Below the pieces are notes generated by a model. The model did not search any database, had not been told where the DNA came from, and worked only from the letters and a program-made list of their open reading frames with translations. This document shows positions 26,183-33,583 of a stretch of 64,000 bases of DNA, one piece after another. Both the position numbers and the translations under genes were made by a program. The DNA is taken from positions 1 to 64,000 of the forward strand of contig CP124756.1 of assembly GCA_029972225.1 (NCBI GenBank), written 5' to 3'. The DNA comes from Candidatus Thiothrix putei (GTDB lineage: Bacteria > Pseudomonadota > Gammaproteobacteria > Thiotrichales > Thiotrichaceae). How positions within the stretch are numbered: position 1 is the stretch's first letter; each line of letters starts with the position of its first letter.

Positions 26183-27009
26183 TCACTGCACGCTAACGGT
26201 GACAGTTGCTGTACTCTGGTTGCCACTCGGATCGGCGATCGCATAAATAAAGCTATCCGTCCCGGTGAAGCCTGCAATGGGCGTGTAAACCAGATTCTTA
26301 CCCACCTGAGTAATCGAGCCATTATTTCCCTGGATAAAACTGATGATCTTCAGCGCATCGCCGTTCGGGTCAGTGTCATTGACCAGCACATTAATACTGA
26401 CCGGTGTGCCGGGTGTGGTGGCAGCACTGTCGTCCTTTGCCACTGGCTTCTCAGGATCAACAGCATCCAGTTGGGCTGTGCGCACAAGACGCACCTCTCC
26501 CCTAGCTGATTTCTCAATGGGAAGGGCATCGCCGCTGTTAAAAAAAATCCACCACGCCCGATTTGCACTCTCAACGTAGGGACTGGAACTCCATGTGGTT
26601 CCCCCAGTGCCTGCCTGAGGGAAGATATCGCGATTGATCGCGGGCTCATACCTACAGTCTTCCATAATGCTGGCTAACTCCTTGATGTTGGGTAAGCGCC
26701 AGTCGGTATACCCGGAAAAACTGGTATCCGTCTGGGTGAGTGCTGCCTGCCAGTCAAACTCCCCTGCTGCACCTTCACAACGGTCATCCTGATAACTGGG
26801 GTTCCCTGATTGGATAATGTCTGACCTTCAAGGCAACGCTTCCACATCAGCCCTGTGGTGTTGTGGGTGACAGTCCCGTCAGTATTGACGGTAAAGTTTT
26901 TGTCTGGCGTACTTTGCTGTGTTGCTGGTCTGCTGCAATTTTGAGCTTCCACTCCCACCGACACCATCAATCCGCCCAACAATATACCTAACCAGTACTG
27001 CATATTCAT
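26183..27009 (-). pseudogene. secreted DUF1566 (module B) plus cadherin-like domain, frameshifted
   Basis: The start at 27009 follows GAGGA. The first frame gives a signal peptide (MNMQYWLGILLGGLMVSVG) and NTDGTVTHNTTGLMWKRC, then loses the domain. The correct continuation (NPSYQDDRCEGAAGEFDWQ, GYTDWRLPNIKELASIME) is in the next frame down to 26183. The paralogue at 29085 locates the slip at the G4 run 26798-26801: one more base would restore GTPSYQDD. The C-terminus is a cadherin-like/Ig module (VNDTDPNGDALKIISF, FTGTDSFIYAIADPSGNQ). It is either a true frameshift, a phase-variable tract, or a sequencing error in a homopolymer. Confidence 0.7.
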
Positions 27010-27069
27010 GGTATTCCTCACTTTGCAAATGCCTTAGCCCCGCTGTTGGCAGCATGACAAACAACAAAA

Positions 27070-28119
27070 TCACTGACCGGAACGAACTAACCGCACAAAA
27101 TGGGGATAGCTACGGTCGCCCCAAAAGTCGCCACCGTTATAGAAGAAGATAGTCTGGGCACGGGACTCAAAATCAGGTATCCCAGTCCAGTAAGCATCTG
27201 AGCCAGCATCAGGGAAATAGGCTGTATCCATCGTCGGACGAAAATGCCCCTCATCAACGATGGATCGCAACTCCTGCCTGCTTGGCATCCGCCAGTCATG
27301 GACACCGCACCACCCTGATGTATTGACGCGCTTTACATAAGCTTCGGTGTTGCACCAGGTGCTACTGTCACCCTTGAGGTAGCCGAAACAAACGATCCTA
27401 TCTATATCGCTGACACCTTCTTCGCCGCCATTGGTGGCAGGATTGGTGTTGTACCATGTGTATCTATCATCAGGATCATGCAGACCATTGTCGCCATAAA
27501 TGGCATTCCCTGCCCCCTGCTTGATCTCCCAGATCAGGCCAGTGACGTTATCCTTGACGCAAGACCATTGCGTGCCTTCGACCTCCGAACCCGTATCAAT
27601 CCACGTTTGGTTCTGGATCGCCAGCGCCTTGCCATCTGTGCCGATCTTGGTAAAGCTGAATCCGGCATGGCCGTCACTGTCATCGTTATGGGTGACATCA
27701 CGCCCGACATGCCCATCCTGCCCTGTCGGGTTGCCCGCGCCATCAAGCCGGGAGGCAGGTGGTATTGGGTCGCCGTCAGCATCGGTCAACAGCGAACACA
27801 CCATATCGTTATTGTGTTTCCCGCTATGACCATAAGCATAATCCCCGCAAAAGGTGATGCCAGTATCATTGAGCTTGCCAGTCGCTTTTGCCTGCACGAT
27901 ACCGCCCCCGCCACCTCCAGTTGGTGTGCCGCCAGCCCCGCTATCGGTGGTATTGGCATCGCCCTAGCAGCCGCAACAGTAACAGGTGACCGATGGGTCA
28001 CAGCCCGCCAACAACCAGGCTGAGCACAACAACAGGATAAGCAGCCGCGCCAGCGACCTGACACCGCCACCCCAACTGGCTGCCTGATGAGTGGGTTTCT
28101 GTGTTGAAGCCATAAACAT
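27070..28119 (-). pseudogene. DUF1566 (module A) lipoprotein with in-frame amber stop
   Basis: Starts at 28119 (MFMASTQ) after AAGGAG. The signal has lipobox LLAGC. After a Cys-rich stretch (CYCCGC) a TAG at 27966-27964 interrupts the frame. Reading continues in the same frame through GDANTTDSGAGGTPTGG into a complete module A (GKLNDTGITFCGDYAYG ... DWRMPSRQELRSIV ... FVRLVRSGQ). A protein started at 27897 would lack export signals. Paralogues at 21506 and 29085 have an open linker at this point. The most likely reading is a nonsense mutation. It is the first gene behind regulon site 4. Confidence 0.7.
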
Positions 28120-28184
28120 GACAACTCCTTTTTCCCTGCGTTGCGGTAACACGCCAGCCCTCTCAGCCTACGTGCCTTAACTTC

Positions 28185-28248
28185 AGAATATGCTGCCAAC
28201 ACCATCTTGCATTAGGATTTTTTTGCAAAGCATTGGACGTTTTTTGCA
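28185..28248 (-). promoter_or_regulatory. regulon promoter, site 4 (second DUF1566 operon)
   Basis: Plus-strand repeats TTAGGATTTTTTTGCA (28212-28227) and TTGGACGTTTTTTGCA (28233-28248), 21 bp apart. The minus-strand -10 box is TATTCT (28190-28185), 19 bp from the repeat. The gene starts 66 bp beyond. The site lies directly after the end of the upstream lipoprotein gene (28260). Confidence 0.78.
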
Positions 28249-28259
28249 TTGATAATCGC

Positions 28260-29039
28260 TCACCTGAAAACATAACGGGACTTTTTCTTGTCCGTATTCT
28301 CCCGGAGCGTGCCAAAATAGAGGTGATCCAGTACCAACTGCCCCTTCTCGTTGAAGGTGTAAGAAGCGTTGCCGATATTGGCATCCGTTGGCACATGGTT
28401 GCCGCCGGTGATTTTCATCTGCAAGCGGCGGGTTTCCGGGTTGACCGTGTAAGTTCCCCAATAGTCCTTGTAAGATTCAAACAGGCGGCTGGTCACTGAA
28501 AATTTGGCATTGGCCGAGAATACCAATTCCAGGATGTTGCCTCCCTCGTCAGCCCACGAGCCAATCAAGGGGTTGGCATTTTTGGAATAAACTAGCAGGT
28601 TGCCGGTGACGGGTTTTTCCCGGCCTTTGACCTTGGCCGTCACTACAAAGCTTGTGTTGTGTTTTGCGTCCTTCCACACCTGAAACTCGCCGGTTTTGGC
28701 ATCGACACTGAGTCCTGCCCCTTCAGGACTGATTGACCATTCGGTTGCTGCCACCACTTTATCTTCGACTGGGAGGCCGGGAATACGCTTGCCCTCCGGC
28801 GGCCAGGTTGTCAGCATGAAAGTGGAATCCTTGCCTATCTCTGCATCTTCAGGTCTGATCCGCAGGGGTTCAGCCTTGTTGATGTCAATGGGGTAACGCT
28901 GACCCTGCATATCCACCGCAAAGGCAGACGCCAAGTTAGCCGCTGTGCTGCCAGAGTCAGGCGGCAAGGGTTCATTGGTGCACGCGCCCAATAACACCGC
29001 AACCACCAATACGGAACTGGAAACAAGTGTTCTTTTCAT
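28260..29039 (-). CDS. lipoprotein with Ig-like and lipocalin-like regions
   Basis: Start set at the ATG at 29039 (MKRTLVSSSVLVVAVLLGAC), since AGGTGA lies at proper distance; an upstream ATG at 29048 is less good. The lipobox Cys is near residue 20. The central part has an Ig-like pattern (EWSISPEGAGLSVDAKTGEF, then NTSFVVTAKVKGREKP). The last 100 residues (NPLIGSWADEGGNILELVFS ... YWGTYTVNPETRRLQMKI) resemble a small beta-barrel of the 'lipocalin-like, copper-resistance' type. No catalytic residues are recognised. It follows the double-DUF1566 gene by 45 bp and shares its promoter, site 5. Function unknown. Confidence 0.68.
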   Translation of the reverse strand: MKRTLVSSSVLVVAVLLGACTNEPLPPDSGSTAANLASAFAVDMQGQRYPIDINKAEPLRIRPEDAEIGKDSTFMLTTWPPEGKRIPGLPVEDKVVAATEWSISPEGAGLSVDAKTGEFQVWKDAKHNTSFVVTAKVKGREKPVTGNLLVYSKNANPLIGSWADEGGNILELVFSANAKFSVTSRLFESYKDYWGTYTVNPETRRLQMKITGGNHVPTDANIGNASYTFNEKGQLVLDHLYFGTLRENTDKKKSRYVFR

Positions 29040-29084
29040 GTCATTCACCTTTAGCTTTCGTGTCTGTCATCTGGAACCATTGCC

Positions 29085-30524
29085 TTAAGGGGCAGTGGAA
29101 CGCACCAGACGGACTCCAATGCGTTTAGCACTAAACATCGGGGAGTTTTTACCGTTATCGAAATCAGCCACCCAACTCATTCCCTCGCTTGTTTGAAGCC
29201 TAATGTCGGGGCTGGAACTCCATACCTGCTGCTGGGAAAGTCCAGGAAATATGCTGGTATTGATCGCCGGTTTTTCCCGGCAGAACTCCACGATGCTGCT
29301 GAGTTCCTTGATATTGGGCAACCGCCAGTCAGCGTATCCGGCAAAATTGCTGCCGCTATTGGCAAGTGCCGTCGACCAGTTGAATGCCCCTACGGTTCCT
29401 GTGCAGGAATCGTCCTGATAGTCAAACGTGCCGTTATCAGAAAAGGGCTGGCCTTCCAGGCAACGCTTCCACATCAGGCCAGTAGGTTTATGGGTGACAG
29501 TCCCGTCATCGTGGACAGTAAAGTCGCTGTCCGGGATACATTGCGGTGCTGCAACCTGATGGCCGGAACGGACTAAGCGCACGTAAGCGCTACCAGAACG
29601 CTCATCCGTCATACGGACACCAAAGGAGGCGTAAAGCTTCCATGCCTTGGTTGCGCCACTGGGCGTCGCAGACCAGTGAGGTGAGCTAGAACTAACTGCC
29701 GTACTCGGGAAAGCCGTATTCGGGAAATAGGCCATATCCAGCGACGGGTAGCTACGCCCCAGGTCAGTAATGGATTCCAACTCATTTATGGTCGGTAGCC
29801 GCCAATCATTAGCCCCACACCAACCCTTGGTATTTACCTGCTTAACATAGGCACCGGCGTTGTTCCAAGTGTAGGTATCATCAGGATCATGTAACGGATA
29901 GGGATGAGCATCTACAGCATCACGCCCGTCAGGTGTCGATTGTTTGACCTCCCAGATCAGGCCGGTGACGTTATCCTTGACGCAAGACCATTTCAGCCCC
30001 ATCGACTCAGATCCCCAATCGCTCCATAACTGGTCCTGGATTGCCAATGTCCGGCCATTTGTGCCGATCTTGGTGAAGCTGAAACCGGCATGACCATCAC
30101 TGTTGTCAGGATGCGTGACATCACGCCCCACATGCCCATCCTGTCCGGTGGGTTTGCCCGCTCCATCAATCCGGTTGGCGGGCGGCACAGGGTCGCCGTC
30201 AGCATCGGACAACAACGAACACGCCACATCGCGATTATAATTATCGCTATGATCAATGGCATAATCACTGCAAAAGGTGATACCGGTATCATTAAGCTTG
30301 CCGCTGGGGGATGGAGGCACTACCCCGCTATCGGCTATTTCCCCTCCTGACTGCATACCGCCCTCTCCCGCTGACGTTTCAGCAGGCGTTGCGCCCCCGC
30401 CGCCACTGTCGCAACCAGCCAACAACAAGACAGATAACAGTGTCAGCACCGACAGCAAGGGAGGGCAGTTACCTTTACGCGCCAGCCCTGCTACCCGCCC
30501 GACGGATTCTTGTGGTGAAGCCAT
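29085..30524 (-). CDS. lipoprotein with fused DUF1566 modules A and B
   Basis: About 479 residues. The start is set at the ATG at 30524 (MASPQESVG), 6 bases after a G6 run; the ATG at 30530 abuts it. The signal ends in lipobox LLLAGC, followed by a Gly/Ser/Glu linker. Module A (about 75-310) starts GKLNDTGITFCSDYAID and ends YVRLVRSGHQ. Module B (about 320-479) contains TVTHKPTGLMWKRC, GYADWRLPNIKELSSIVE and GVRLVRSTAP. In the other two operons modules A and B are separate neighbouring genes, so this fusion argues that they work together. It is driven by regulon site 5. Confidence 0.8.
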   Translation of the reverse strand: MASPQESVGRVAGLARKGNCPPLLSVLTLLSVLLLAGCDSGGGGATPAETSAGEGGMQSGGEIADSGVVPPSPSGKLNDTGITFCSDYAIDHSDNYNRDVACSLLSDADGDPVPPANRIDGAGKPTGQDGHVGRDVTHPDNSDGHAGFSFTKIGTNGRTLAIQDQLWSDWGSESMGLKWSCVKDNVTGLIWEVKQSTPDGRDAVDAHPYPLHDPDDTYTWNNAGAYVKQVNTKGWCGANDWRLPTINELESITDLGRSYPSLDMAYFPNTAFPSTAVSSSSPHWSATPSGATKAWKLYASFGVRMTDERSGSAYVRLVRSGHQVAAPQCIPDSDFTVHDDGTVTHKPTGLMWKRCLEGQPFSDNGTFDYQDDSCTGTVGAFNWSTALANSGSNFAGYADWRLPNIKELSSIVEFCREKPAINTSIFPGLSQQQVWSSSPDIRLQTSEGMSWVADFDNGKNSPMFSAKRIGVRLVRSTAP

Positions 30525-30590
30525 AAACATCCCCCCTTGCCTGTACTGCGTTAAATCCCGCTGCTTTGTCCATCGCGGAACCTTGGCTTC

Positions 30591-30654
30591 AGGATATGCC
30601 ACCAGCGCCCTGTGACATTAGAATTTTTTTGCACGTTATTGGAATTTTTTTGCA
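30591..30654 (-). promoter_or_regulatory. regulon promoter, site 5 (double-DUF1566 operon)
   Basis: Plus-strand repeats TTAGAATTTTTTTGCA (30618-30633) and TTGGAATTTTTTTGCA (30639-30654), the best-matched pair, 21 bp apart. The minus-strand -10 box is TATCCT (30596-30591), 19 bp from the repeat. The gene starts about 61-67 bp further on. Confidence 0.8.
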
Positions 30655-30674
30655 GGAATTCCAACTAACCAGGG

Positions 30675-30872
30675 TTACATGCCAGCCCGGATGTGGAGAG
30701 CGATAATCCTGCCTACTAACGTCACCTGAAAGCCAACCTTGTAAAGGCAGGCATCGGTATCCCGGACGGCGACATGCACTTCCAGCCCCTCGAACACATT
30801 CCTGATGGGCGTTGTTTCACCCCACTGATAGCGTTCAACCAGCAGCGGGCTACAGGCATCCACCGCATACCC
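30675..30872 (-). pseudogene. C-terminal remnant of an unidentified gene cut by ISAs1-type element
   Basis: On the minus strand the frame enters from the IS at 30872 and reads GYAVDACSPLLVERYQWGE ... FEGLEVHVAVRDTDACLYKV, ending at 30675. It looks like real coding sequence with balanced composition, but its start has been replaced by the IS. I do not recognise the family. It lies just upstream of regulon site 5, on the same strand. Confidence 0.4.
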
Positions 30873-32093
30873 CAGGGCAATCGCTTGAAAGTTTGGTTGC
30901 AAAACATGCATAAATAAGGTTTTTCCCGAAAGGACAAAACCGATGCCGAACTTGCCGTCCAGCGCTATCAGCCGCCTACTGGAACAGTTGTCATTTTTGG
31001 AAGACCCCCGCCAGCAAGCCAAAGTTCTCTACCCCCTACCTGAAATCCTATTGCTGGGTTTGGCAGGCAGCTTAGCAGGGGCAGACGATGTGGTGGAAAT
31101 GGTGCGCTGGGCAAAGCTAAACGCGGATTTCCTGCGCCGCTATTATCCCTATGCACGGGGCTTTCCCAGCCATGACACGGTGAGTGACGTGTTCAACGCG
31201 CTGAATGCTAAGCTGTTTTCGGAACTGTTTATCCGTTGGACAAACAGCCTGTCCGCAGGGGAGGCTGACCTATTGAACATTGACGGCAAAACCTCACGGC
31301 GCAGTGGTGGCAACGGGCAGAACCCTCTGCACCTGGTGTCAGCGTGGGCAAACCAGCAAAATCTAGTGCTGGGGCAGGAAGCCACCGACCAGAAATCCAA
31401 TGAAATCACTGCCATCCCCGCCTTGCTACGCAAGCTCGACATTGAAGGCTGCTTGATCACCATTGATGCGATGGGGACACAAAAGGCCATCGCCAAGCAA
31501 ATCGTGGAAGCAGGCGGTGATTACCTACTGGCAGTCAAAGACAATCAGAAAACGTTAGCAGAAGACATCGCCCTGTTTTTCGAAAAGCCGCCTGCCGGTT
31601 ATGTGCTGGATGAAGACACCCAGGTGGAAAAAGACCACGGGCGGCTCGAAACCCGCCGTTGCCGCATTTGCACCGATGTTGCTTGGTTGGAACAACGGCA
31701 GGAATGGGCAGGACTTGCCAGCATCATCTGTATCGAGTCCTGGGTCGAAAAAGCAGGAAAATCCACCTATTCCATCCGCCACTACATTTGTTCACTGGCG
31801 ATGATCGCCAAGGCCGCACAATATGCCGTCCGCTCCCACTGGGCAATCGAAAACAAGTTGCATTGGGTGCTGGATGTCCTGATGCGGGAAGATTTGGCGA
31901 GAAACCGTAGCAACCATGGCGCACATAATCTCGCCATCCTGCGCCACATGGGTACTAACCTGCTGCGCAATGACAAAACCAACAAACATAGCCTCAAAGT
32001 CCGCCGTAAACAGGCAGGGTGGTCAACTGACTATCTGGCACAACTGCTGGAGCAAGTCATGTAAGTAAGGCGATTATTCAAGCGATTGCCCTG
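30873..32093 (+). mobile_element. ISAs1-family element (1,221 bp)
   Basis: The ends CAGGGCAATCGCTTGAA (30873) and its inverse TTCAAGCGATTGCCCTG (32093) are perfect 17-bp inverted repeats around one transposase. The flanks (..CGCATACCC and ACCAGGCGCGG..) show no target duplication, so sequence next to it has been rearranged or deleted since insertion. Confidence 0.9.
30943..32064 (+). CDS. ISAs1-family transposase
   Basis: A 373-residue transposase of the ISAs1/H-repeat-associated type. N-terminal DDE_Tnp_1-associated region: FLEDPRQQAKVLYPLPEILL, then ADDVVEMVRWAKLNADFLR. The catalytic core has LLNIDGKTSRRSG, ITIDAMGTQKAIAKQI and YLLAVKDNQKTL, and the C-terminal Glu region is SHWAIENKLHWVLDV. 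The frame is complete and all family motifs are present. The gene starts 70 bp inside the left terminal repeat. Confidence 0.92.
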   Translation: MPNLPSSAISRLLEQLSFLEDPRQQAKVLYPLPEILLLGLAGSLAGADDVVEMVRWAKLNADFLRRYYPYARGFPSHDTVSDVFNALNAKLFSELFIRWTNSLSAGEADLLNIDGKTSRRSGGNGQNPLHLVSAWANQQNLVLGQEATDQKSNEITAIPALLRKLDIEGCLITIDAMGTQKAIAKQIVEAGGDYLLAVKDNQKTLAEDIALFFEKPPAGYVLDEDTQVEKDHGRLETRRCRICTDVAWLEQRQEWAGLASIICIESWVEKAGKSTYSIRHYICSLAMIAKAAQYAVRSHWAIENKLHWVLDVLMREDLARNRSNHGAHNLAILRHMGTNLLRNDKTNKHSLKVRRKQAGWSTDYLAQLLEQVM

Positions 32094-32740
32094 ACCAGGC
32101 GCGGAAAATGGCTGGCAATGTGCGGATCGTGGCTCACAAACACAATGGTGCTGCCTTGCACCGCAGCTTCCTTGAACAGCAAATGAAGGAAACCGTCACG
32201 GGTATCGGTATCCAGCGCCGACGTGGGTTCATCCGCAATGATCAGTTCGGGGCTGCCGATCAGGGCGCGGGCGACGGCGACGCGCTGTTGTTGCCCCACG
32301 CTCAGGTCAGTGACGGGGCGTTCCCACAAGTTGCGATCTAAGCCCAGATGTTCCAGCAAGCGGTTGGTGGTGGCTTGCATATCCCCTGCCTGTTGTTTGC
32401 GCCGTTTGGAAAAATGGCAGGGCAACTGCACATTTTCCCGCACCGACAGATACGGCAACAGGTTGAACTGCTGGAAGATCACACCCATGTGATCCGCACG
32501 GAAACGGTCGCGGGCGGCATTATCCATGCTGTGCAAGGCTTGCCCCAGAATGGTCAAGCTGCCACTGGCAGGGCGCAAAATGCCTGCCAGCAGGTTGAGA
32601 AACGTGGTTTTGCCGCTGCCGCTTGCGCCGCGAATAAACAGGTGTTCACCTTGGGCAACGTGCAACTTGGCAATTGCCAGCGTGTCACGGCTTTGACCTT
32701 GCCAGCGGTAGTGCAGGTTTTGCAGTTCGATCACGTTCAT
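32078..32740 (-). CDS. ABC transporter ATPase (LolD/MacB-like), last residues replaced by an IS
   Basis: 220 residues: Walker A GASGSGKTT (near 40), Q-loop FQQFNLLPYL, signature LSVGQQQRV (near 148), Walker B LIIADEPTSALD and the switch His in VFVSHDPHI. This is the MacB/LolD/FtsE-like group, which works with FtsX-type permeases. The natural C-terminus is cut at 32094: the final residues RAIA and the stop are supplied by the ISAs1 inverted repeat. Only a few residues are lost, so the ATPase itself may be active, but any downstream permease gene has been separated from it. It overlaps the CobW-like remnant upstream by 4 bases (ATGA-type coupling). Confidence 0.8.
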   Translation of the reverse strand: MNVIELQNLHYRWQGQSRDTLAIAKLHVAQGEHLFIRGASGSGKTTFLNLLAGILRPASGSLTILGQALHSMDNAARDRFRADHMGVIFQQFNLLPYLSVRENVQLPCHFSKRRKQQAGDMQATTNRLLEHLGLDRNLWERPVTDLSVGQQQRVAVARALIGSPELIIADEPTSALDTDTRDGFLHLLFKEAAVQGSTIVFVSHDPHIASHFPRLVRAIA

Positions 32741-33117
32741 CTGGATGCACTAACGGTTTGGGTAAACGAGGTCAGCAAGTTGCTGACGAAAGCTTCGTCG
32801 AGGTCGGCGGTGATGAACACAAAGCGGCTGCGCTGTTCAGCGTCAGGCGATGCGGGGAGTTCCACCGAGGGGTAAAACAGGTGTTGCACGGCGTGTAGCA
32901 CGATGGGGCGACCGGGGTATTCTTGCACGTTGACGATGGCTTTCATGCGTAACAGGCGGGCGCTGCAAAATTCCACCAGCGTGTCGAGTGCTTCGGAAAC
33001 CCCTGCCCAGGGCAAGGGTTGGTCGAATTGCAGGGAAAAGCTGCGGATGCGTCCGTCCGTGCCGCCGTGCGTGGGGGCACTGGGGTTGAGGGCGGTGAGT
33101 CGGTGGAAGTGTTTCAC
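32737..33117 (-). pseudogene. CobW-type GTPase, C-terminal domain only
   Basis: The encoded 126 residues match the CobW_C domain: IRSFSLQFDQPLPWAGVSEA, then LLRMKAIVNVQEYPGRPIVL and HAVQHLFYPSVELPASPD, ending in RFVFITADLDEAFV. The N-terminal GTPase domain with its P-loop and CxCC motif is absent; upstream sequence has a stop at 33157 in this frame. The remnant is joined to the ABC ATPase gene by overlapping ATGA. CobW proteins are metal chaperones; this fragment alone would not bind GTP. Confidence 0.65.
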
Positions 33118-33184
33118 GAAAGTTCTGTTCCGGTCAGTAAGCGCAACAGGTTATGCGGGGGGGGATTCCAGCGAAACGAGGGGT

Positions 33185-33583
33185 TTAAGCATTTTGCTGC
33201 CAATCCACCAGCCGTAAATTGGCAATACGCTCAAACTCAGCGGTATTGTTCGTTACCAATACCGCATCATGTACCCGTGCTATTGCCGCAATCAGCATAT
33301 CATTGGGGCCAATCAACTTCCCCTGACGGCTCAGATCTGCGCGGATTTGCCCATATTCTTCTGCACAACGGTCATCAAATGGCAAACTCGTAAACGGGGC
33401 AACAAAGCGTTTCAGCCGTTGCAGATTACTTTCCACCCGTTGGCTATGTCGCGCCCCAAACAACAATTCCGCTTTGACCACACTGCATAGCGCAATCTCG
33501 GCGGGTGAATGCTGTTGGAAATGCTGTTTGACCGCTGCGGAAGTGCCATTCATGAACTGAATGCAGGTGTTGGTATCCAGTAA
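33185..33583 (-). pseudogene. vapC: 3' part of vapC (PIN-domain toxin), displaced
   Basis: From 33583 the frame reads LLDTNTCIQFMNGTSAAVK, continues through AEIALCSVVKAELLFGARH and RLKRFVAPFTSLPFDD, and ends with LIGPNDMLIAAIA, AVLVTNNTAEFERI and DWQQNA. These are the PIN-domain acidic residues (LDTN, E in KAELL, ND in GPNDM, NT..EF), a site-specific RNase fold. Only the first codons are missing; they are at 2706-2719 next to vapB, 31 kb away on the other strand. The 8 bases TCCAGTAA at 33576-33583 are the reverse complement of 2712-2719 and abut the IS end. Confidence 0.85.

Noticed and set aside
27964..27966. In-frame TAG after a Cys-rich stretch as possible stop-codon recoding
   Set aside because: No recoding machinery or structure is visible, and paralogues have an open linker at this place. 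A nonsense mutation is simpler.
30675..31022. 115-residue minus-strand frame from 31022
   Set aside because: Its N-terminal part is antisense to the ISAs1 transposase. Only the part below 30873 is host sequence, and it has no start of its own.
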